Shown: positions 31,859-36,866 of the stretch, piece by piece
Layout: each line of letters begins with the position of its first letter
How positions within the stretch are numbered: position 1 is the first letter of the stretch
NCBI GenBank assembly: GCA_023432025.1
Contig: JAEYVE010000197.1
Coordinates: 1-36,866 of the forward strand
DNA length: 36,866 bases
Reading direction: 5' to 3'
Origin: Pseudomonadota bacterium
Lineage (GTDB): Bacteria > Myxococcota_A > Polyangia > Polyangiales > Polyangiaceae
Made by a program: the position numbers and the translations under genes
Notes under the pieces: generated by a model
What the model was told of the DNA's origin: nothing
The model's input: only the letters and a program-made list of their open reading frames with translations
Database searches by the model: none

Positions 31859-34800
31859 TCAGTCCGACGAGGGGCGCCGATGCTCGCCGATCCCCCGCGG
31901 GCAGGGGCTCTCGGAGGCCATTCCCAGGTTTCCGTAGCGGTGCTGGGTGATGCTCACGGATTGTTCTAACAGATAGCGAAGCAGCTCGACTCGCCCCACG
32001 TCCGAGGCTGGCTCCGAGACGAAATGAGTGTCAGCGTGCGAGAGGGCCAGCGCGACCTCGTCCACGCTCGTGCCCACACCCCTCACCCTGGGCCACCCTC
32101 GTGCTTCGACGCGGGTGAGCACGTCGTTCCACCCGCCCACCGTTTTCGCGTATCCGCCGTCACGCAACCAGGCAGCGTGCGCCGGCAGCGCGTCGGACGG
32201 GAGGACGAACAGCTCCCACGAGGCGCCGACCAGCTCCACGCAGAAGACGACGCTCGCCGTTTCGAGCGCGCTAGCGCGCTCCCCGAGGACGACGATGACC
32301 TCCGCTGGCTGATACCGAAACCAATTGGCCTCCCCGACGAGGTCCTGCAAGAGCTCGGGGCGAGCCAAATCCTCGAACGCCGCGCGGTACTCCAGGCTTC
32401 TTTCCTCGAAGCGGCGCCGCTCGGAATGGCTCATGAAGCGGCGGAGTGAGCGCGTCAGCGGCGCGTCCAGGCGTCTCAGCCGCGCGTCCACCGGCGCGTC
32501 TACCGGAGACGCCACGCCACCTTCACGGTGAGTCGCTGACGCAAAGCCGTACGTGCGCCCCGCGCGGTAGCCACGAACTTGGCAGAGCTCGAGCACGTAG
32601 TTCGGCCCTCCTGCCTTGGCGCCCGGCCCGAACGAAGACGCCTTTCGTCCTCCGAACGGCTGTCGGCCCACGATCGCGCCTGTGATCGTGCGATTGACGT
32701 ACAAGTTTCCCGCTCGCATGGCCTCGACGAAGGAGGCTTGCTCCCGTTCGTCGAGACCGTGAAATCCTGCGGTCAGGCCGTAAGGCGTGTCGTTGGCGAG
32801 CTTCATGGCGTGCTCGAGGTTCGCGGCTTCGAGCACCATGAGCACCGGACCGAAGAGCTCGGTTCGATGGCTGAAGCTTCCGGGGGCTACGTCGAGCTTG
32901 ATGGAGGGGCCGATTAAACGCGGGTTTTCCGACGAGCGTGTGGGAGGCAGGAGCCACGTCTCGCCGGGCGAAGTGCGCAAGCCGCGTTCCAGCGTGGGGC
33001 CCGGTGGGTGAATCAGGGGCGTAACGAACGACTCGGGATGCCATGCCGAGCCCACGCGCAAGCTGGCGGCGGCGTCGCGCAGCTGACGGCGAAAATCTTC
33101 GCTCCGGTACAGCGAGCGCTCCACGATGAGCTGGCTGAGCGCGCTGCACTTCTGGCCCGCGTGACCGAAGGCCGATCGCACCGCGTCGCGAATGGCCAAG
33201 TCATGGTCGGACACCGCGCTCACGATGAGGGCGTTTTTCCCTCCCGTTTCCGCCAACAGATCCAGTGAAGGACGCATGCGTCGAAACAGACGCGCGGTTT
33301 CGGTGGCGCCGGTGAGCACCACCGTGTTCACCCGTCCGTCCACGATGAGCGGAGCGGCGACGGACTCGTGGCAAGGCACGAAACCGAGCACGCTTTGGGG
33401 CACCCCAGCGCGATAGCAGGCGCGCGCCGCGAGGTACGCAACGAGCACCGTTTCCGGAGCAGGCTTGAGCACGACTGCGTTCCCGGCCACCAACGCGGCC
33501 AGCACCCCGCTCAGCGGAATCGCCAGAGGAAAGTTCCACGGAGGCGTGACCACCACGACGCCCTTCGGCGAAAGCACGTACCGCGCCGCGTGCTCCTCGT
33601 ACGAGGCCGCGTAGTAGTCGGCGAAATCCACCGCCTCGCTCACCTCCGTGTCCGCTTCTTCGACACGCTTGCCGCCATCGAGCACGAGCGCAGAAATGAG
33701 CTCCCCGCGCGAAGCACGCAGCTCGTCCGCGATGGCTCGCAGCACCGTGACGCGGTCGAGCGCCGAGCGCCCGCTCCAGCCGTCGACCGCGCTGCGCGCC
33801 GTCGCCAAGGCGAACTCCACCTCCGCAGCCGTGGCTAGCCGGGACTCGTACGGAACGAGGTCGGGCCTCGAAGGGTCGAAGCCGGCCGCTCGGGGCCCCT
33901 CGTAGAGCTCTCCACCAGCGACGACCGGCACCAGAGGGACCGTCGCGGTCAGCTGACGCAAGCAGCTGCGGAGAAACTCGCGATCTTCGGGGCGAGACGC
34001 ATCGGTGTCGGGTTCGTTGACGAAACCCCGCGCGGCGCCGGAAACCTGGACGGTATCCTCCGACGAGCGTCGCGCGACGCGTGACGCGGGGCGGCGCGAC
34101 GAAAGCTCTTTCCCGGAGAGTAGCGCGTCACGAAAGCGAGCCCCCTCCTCCGCGAAACGCGGATCGCCGACGTCCACGGAGAACCCCAGCCGTAAAAAGT
34201 TTTGCTCGGCAGCGTTCTCGTCGAACCGTCGCACCAAGTACGCCACCGCGCTCTGGAACTCGCGCGGCTCCACTGCGGGCACGTACACGAGGACTCCGCC
34301 AGTCAGCGCTTGAACGGCGCGCCGCAGGGGCTCGGCCATGCCGTGCAGCATTTCCAACTCGAGAAGCTCGGGTCGTTCGAGCCGCTCGCGAAGCACCAGC
34401 GCGTACGCAATGTCGAAAACGTTGTGACTCCCCACGCCCAGGCGCACGACTTCGATCGATTCCGGTCGACACGCGTAGCGGAGCATGTGCTTGAAATGCG
34501 CGTCGACGTCCGCCTTCGTAGGCAAGATGGGCACGGGCCAGCCGCGCAAGGACGACTCGACCCGCTCCATCGCCAGGTTCGCGCCCTTCACGAGCCGTAG
34601 ACGAACGGGCGCCCCACCGCGGGCCACGCGCCTCTGCGCCCAGGCAACCAAGCGCTTCTGATAGTGGTGGGAGTCCGGCAAGTACGCCTGCAGCACGAGG
34701 CCCGCACAAAGCCCGTGGAGCTCCGGGCGATCCAAAAGGCGCGTGAAAAGCGTGAACGTGACGTCGAGATCCCGGTACGACTCCATGTCCAAGTACACGA

Positions 34801-35542
34801 GCTTCTGCGGCACCGAGGCCTGCGCCTTTTGGTAGAGCGGCGCGAGACGTGTCCCGAGCACCTCGAGCGTTTCCTCGAGCGCCACGAGACTCACCTGACT
34901 GTACAGCGAGGACAGCTTCACGCTGAGCGTCGTGACGTCCGATCGGTCCAGGAGGGCGTGGTAGTGCGCCAGGTGCGCGGCGGCCTGCGCCTCACCGACG
35001 ACCTCCTCACCCAATTGGTTCAGGTTGATGGCGGAGCCGCTCGCCGCGGCTTGCGCGAGAAAGCTCTCCAGCACCGGCGCCTCGCCGCGAACGACGTACG
35101 CGTCGGCTTCCCGCGCTACACGCATCGACAGCGCGCTCGCCAGGGCGGTCGGGAAATGGGGAGCCAAGTGGGGCAAGAGACGCAGTCCCCATCGCTCGAA
35201 CGCGCCGAGCGACGAGGGTACCCCCAGGCGGCGGACGAGCTCTTCGACCTGTTCGAGCCGGCGCGCTGGATCTTCGATGCGTGAGGCACGGTCCGTGAGC
35301 GCCGTCGCAAAACGTTGACCGGCGTCGTCCGCGACCAAACGCGCGGTACGCTGGCGGCGGCGTTCTTCTGCGGGCAACTCCAGCTCGCGGCTCGCCTGCC
35401 AAAGCGCTGCGGCGAGTCGACACGAGGTCGCCGCGTCGTCCTCGGGCGCGCTCGCTCCGATCTCGCGGAGCGTGCGGCGGGCACGTTCGAGCGCGGTAGG
35501 ACCCTCGACGTCGACCCGAGCCCGCGAAAGCTCCCCGTTCAT
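31859..35542 (-). CDS. putA: bifunctional proline dehydrogenase / L-glutamate gamma-semialdehyde dehydrogenase
   Basis: A 1227-residue enzyme that oxidises proline to glutamate in two steps (FAD-linked proline dehydrogenase, then NAD-linked aldehyde dehydrogenase). The dehydrogenase barrel spans about 150-455, with RLRLVKGANLAMERVES (314-330), VGSHNVFDIAYA (370-381) and YLVRRFDEN (435-443). The aldehyde dehydrogenase domain (about 540-1010) has PWNFP (668-672), general base E765 in LAETGGKN and catalytic C799 in GHAGQKCSALS. A C-terminal extension of about 200 residues resembles the lid or trapped aldehyde-dehydrogenase-like domain of long PutA proteins. There is no N-terminal ribbon-helix-helix domain, so it is not a trifunctional repressor. 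ATG at 35542 is chosen over 35650, whose leader is Arg-rich and overlaps the divergent promoter. Confidence 0.95.
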   Translation of the reverse strand: MNGELSRARVDVEGPTALERARRTLREIGASAPEDDAATSCRLAAALWQASRELELPAEERRRQRTARLVADDAGQRFATALTDRASRIEDPARRLEQVEELVRRLGVPSSLGAFERWGLRLLPHLAPHFPTALASALSMRVAREADAYVVRGEAPVLESFLAQAAASGSAINLNQLGEEVVGEAQAAAHLAHYHALLDRSDVTTLSVKLSSLYSQVSLVALEETLEVLGTRLAPLYQKAQASVPQKLVYLDMESYRDLDVTFTLFTRLLDRPELHGLCAGLVLQAYLPDSHHYQKRLVAWAQRRVARGGAPVRLRLVKGANLAMERVESSLRGWPVPILPTKADVDAHFKHMLRYACRPESIEVVRLGVGSHNVFDIAYALVLRERLERPELLELEMLHGMAEPLRRAVQALTGGVLVYVPAVEPREFQSAVAYLVRRFDENAAEQNFLRLGFSVDVGDPRFAEEGARFRDALLSGKELSSRRPASRVARRSSEDTVQVSGAARGFVNEPDTDASRPEDREFLRSCLRQLTATVPLVPVVAGGELYEGPRAAGFDPSRPDLVPYESRLATAAEVEFALATARSAVDGWSGRSALDRVTVLRAIADELRASRGELISALVLDGGKRVEEADTEVSEAVDFADYYAASYEEHAARYVLSPKGVVVVTPPWNFPLAIPLSGVLAALVAGNAVVLKPAPETVLVAYLAARACYRAGVPQSVLGFVPCHESVAAPLIVDGRVNTVVLTGATETARLFRRMRPSLDLLAETGGKNALIVSAVSDHDLAIRDAVRSAFGHAGQKCSALSQLIVERSLYRSEDFRRQLRDAAASLRVGSAWHPESFVTPLIHPPGPTLERGLRTSPGETWLLPPTRSSENPRLIGPSIKLDVAPGSFSHRTELFGPVLMVLEAANLEHAMKLANDTPYGLTAGFHGLDEREQASFVEAMRAGNLYVNRTITGAIVGRQPFGGRKASSFGPGAKAGGPNYVLELCQVRGYRAGRTYGFASATHREGGVASPVDAPVDARLRRLDAPLTRSLRRFMSHSERRRFEERSLEYRAAFEDLARPELLQDLVGEANWFRYQPAEVIVVLGERASALETASVVFCVELVGASWELFVLPSDALPAHAAWLRDGGYAKTVGGWNDVLTRVEARGWPRVRGVGTSVDEVALALSHADTHFVSEPASDVGRVELLRYLLEQSVSITQHRYGNLGMASESPCPRGIGEHRRPSSD

Positions 35543-35558
35543 CTTTTTCAATTTGTCA

Positions 35559-35589
35559 TGTCTACGCGGCAGCGTCACCAGCCAGTCAA
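35559..35589 (-). promoter_or_regulatory. possible sigma-70-type promoter for putA
   Basis: On the minus strand TTGACT (35589-35584) and TAGACA (35564-35559) are separated by 19 bases, giving a near-consensus -35 and a partial -10. The transcript would start close to 35552, only about ten bases before the putA ATG, so the mRNA would be nearly leaderless. Weakly supported. Confidence 0.25.
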
Positions 35590-35655
35590 ATGCCCGCCGC
35601 GCGGTTCGTTCGAGAGGCGCGCGGCGCCGGCACCGCTGCTGTAGAGTCACCAGCC

Positions 35656-36342
35656 ATGCGTCCCAAGCACCTCGCCCGCTTCATCGATCACTCGATCCTC
35701 AAGCCCAACTCGAGCACCGAGGAGCTCGAACAGGGTTGCCTCACGGCGCGCCGTCTCGAGGTGGCGAGTGTGTGCCTGCTCCCCCACTATGTACGTCGCT
35801 GTCGTGAGCTCTTGGCAGGTTCGCCCGTAAGAACGTCCACGGTCGTGGGGTTTCCTCACGGCGGAGCGAGCCTTCGCGCCAAGCTCGCTGAAACCGAAGC
35901 CTACCTGGACGACGGCGCCGAGGAGCTCGACGTCGTCGTCAACGTCTCCTTGGTCGTTTCCGGGCGCTTCAGCGAGGTCCGTGAGGAGGTGTCGGCGCTG
36001 ACCAGCGCCGTCCACGAGCGCGGGCAGAAGCTGAAGCTCATTTTCGAGACCTGCTTTCTCAGCCGCGACCAGAAGATCGCCCTGTGTGAGATTGCTTCGG
36101 AGGCGGGCGTCGACTGGGTGAAGACGTCCACCGGATTCGGAACGGGTGGAGCGACCGTGGACGACGTTCGGTTGATGCGGGCACACTGTCCGCCGCACGT
36201 TGCAGTCAAAGCTTCAGGCGGCGTCTCCTCGCTCACGCAGCTCCACGAGCTACTCTCGGCTGGCGCGAACCGCATCGGCTGCAGCCGCACGGAAGCGCTC
36301 TTGGAGGAAGCCGGAGCGGCTCCTCCGCCCAAGCACCCGTAG
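35656..36342 (+). CDS. deoC: deoxyribose-phosphate aldolase
   Basis: A 228-residue TIM-barrel aldolase that splits 2-deoxyribose-5-phosphate into glyceraldehyde-3-phosphate and acetaldehyde in deoxynucleoside breakdown. Catalytic residues are in place: D92 in EELDVVVN, the Schiff-base lysine K156 in VDWVKTSTGFG and the activating K185 in VAVKASGGV. The length fits the short bacterial DeoC form. ATG at 35656 gives the conserved start RFIDHSILKPN; an in-frame extension to 35590 is Arg-rich and rejected. It diverges from putA across 113 bases and precedes lhgO by 160 bases. No pyrimidine or purine nucleoside phosphorylase is nearby, so it is probably a lone housekeeping gene. Confidence 0.93.
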   Translation: MRPKHLARFIDHSILKPNSSTEELEQGCLTARRLEVASVCLLPHYVRRCRELLAGSPVRTSTVVGFPHGGASLRAKLAETEAYLDDGAEELDVVVNVSLVVSGRFSEVREEVSALTSAVHERGQKLKLIFETCFLSRDQKIALCEIASEAGVDWVKTSTGFGTGGATVDDVRLMRAHCPPHVAVKASGGVSSLTQLHELLSAGANRIGCSRTEALLEEAGAAPPPKHP

Positions 36343-36502
36343 GGTTCGGTTCGAGACGCCCCAACCCGAGACGGTCACCCCCGCGAAGCTCTCCCTTGCT
36401 TCGCCGAGATCCAACCTTCAGCTCTCCTGGCCCGTGATCGCGTTGAAATAGCGCTGTCCGCCGTACTCTTTTGGGGTCGAGCGGCCGCTTCATGAGGAAA
36501 CC
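36343..36502. other. intergenic region between deoC and lhgO
   Basis: 160 bases without a recognisable gene. TTGAAA at 36443-36448 followed by TACTCT 15 bases later could be a poor promoter for lhgO. A good ribosome binding site (GAGGAAA) precedes the lhgO ATG. No terminator hairpin with U-tract is seen after deoC. Confidence 0.35.
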
Positions 36503-36866
36503 ATGCAAGAGACGGACGTCGTCGTCGTTGGGGCAGGTATCGTCGGACTCGCCACGGCCTACCAACTCGCCACGCGCTCGAGCGGCCTCCGTGTCACGGT
36601 GCTCGAAAAAGAGGAGCGCGAGGCCTCGCACCAAACCGGACACAACTCCGGCGTGATTCACTCGGGCATTTACTACAAGCCCGGGTCGCTCAAGGCCGAA
36701 AACTGCCGCGCGGGAAAGCGCGCGCTGGAGACATTTTGCCGCGAAGAAGGCCTTTCCCACGAGCTGTGCGGCAAGGTCATCGTGGCGACGTGCGCCGAGG
36801 AGATCCCTGCGCTCGAGCGCATCTTCGAACGTGGTCGGCAGAATGGAGTCGTGTGCGCCCTCATCG
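36503..36866 (+). CDS. lhgO: L-2-hydroxyglutarate oxidase, 5' part (cut by the right edge)
   Basis: The first 121 residues of an FAD-dependent oxidoreductase of the DAO family are visible. The dinucleotide-binding VVVVGAGIVGLATAYQLA (6-23) is followed by VLEKEE, which closes the Rossmann fold, and by the LhgO-typical QTGHNSGVIHSGIYYKPGS stretch and KAENCRAG. LhgO oxidises L-2-hydroxyglutarate to 2-oxoglutarate, passing electrons to the membrane quinone pool or oxygen. ATG at 36503 follows GAGGAAACC. The remaining two thirds lie outside the window, so integrity cannot be judged. Confidence 0.9.
   Translation, partial: MQETDVVVVGAGIVGLATAYQLATRSSGLRVTVLEKEEREASHQTGHNSGVIHSGIYYKPGSLKAENCRAGKRALETFCREEGLSHELCGKVIVATCAEEIPALERIFERGRQNGVVCALI

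Noticed and set aside
31859..35542. Trifunctional PutA with repressor activity
   Set aside because: The N-terminus has no ribbon-helix-helix DNA-binding motif; only the two enzyme domains and a C-terminal extension are seen.

Overview
The window reads as a chromosomal segment of a high-GC Gram-negative bacterium, most likely a myxobacterium (Myxococcota, perhaps Polyangiales). This rests on strongly GC-biased third codon positions, a Ser/Thr protein kinase with a DUF4388-like N-terminus, two FHA-domain proteins, and a short OPX export lipoprotein encoded next to an outer-membrane beta-barrel, as in known myxobacterial polysaccharide secretion loci. The taxonomic call is an inference; no rRNA or marker gene is present.

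Positions 1-29750 hold a large Wzx/Wzy-type surface polysaccharide locus split into alternating transcription units. (a) 214-1210 (+): an FHA protein and a small membrane protein. (b) 4404-1135 (-): OPX lipoprotein, beta-barrel, Wzy-like polymerase. (c) 4581-10171 (+): glucose-1-phosphate cytidylyltransferase, an SDR sugar-nucleotide enzyme and three zinc-finger/SAM/C-terminal-domain sugar methyltransferases, probably making a methyl-branched CDP-sugar. (d) 12309-10336 (-): a transmembrane Ser/Thr kinase. (e) 12452-17753 (+), divergent from the kinase: an FHA domain fused to a Wzz/PCP-type polysaccharide co-polymerase, a uridine-kinase-like protein and a GH9 lipoprotein. (f) 21269-17908 (-): type I phosphodiesterase-like protein, GT4, WecG/TagA/CpsF (GT26). 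(g) 21443-23808 (+): GT2 and GT4. (h) 25275-23668 (-): Wzx flippase. (i) 25429-29750 (+): GT4, GT4, a nucleotidyltransferase-fold protein, GT2. No phosphoglycosyl transferase that would start the repeat unit, and no bacterial tyrosine kinase, is visible.

Positions 29760-36866 leave the polysaccharide theme: a tandem P-loop ATPase resembling BREX-type/DUF2791 ATPases, a bifunctional PutA of 1227 aa, and on the opposite strand deoxyribose-phosphate aldolase and the 5' part of L-2-hydroxyglutarate oxidase, cut by the right edge.

Inferred model: CDP-sugar enzymes and glycosyltransferases build a lipid-linked repeat unit; Wzx flips it, Wzy polymerises it, the FHA-co-polymerase sets chain length, and OPX plus barrel export the chain, while the GH9 lipoprotein may trim it. 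The most unusual point is that the co-polymerase carries a phosphothreonine-binding FHA domain and lies head-to-head with a Ser/Thr kinase, suggesting that Ser/Thr phosphorylation takes the place of the usual tyrosine-kinase control. A pair of identical-pattern inverted repeats (CGTCTCNNNTCGAGACG) between the divergent export and CDP-sugar operons is a candidate operator. No stretch above 300 bases lacks a gene; no tRNA, rRNA, CRISPR or insertion sequence was seen.
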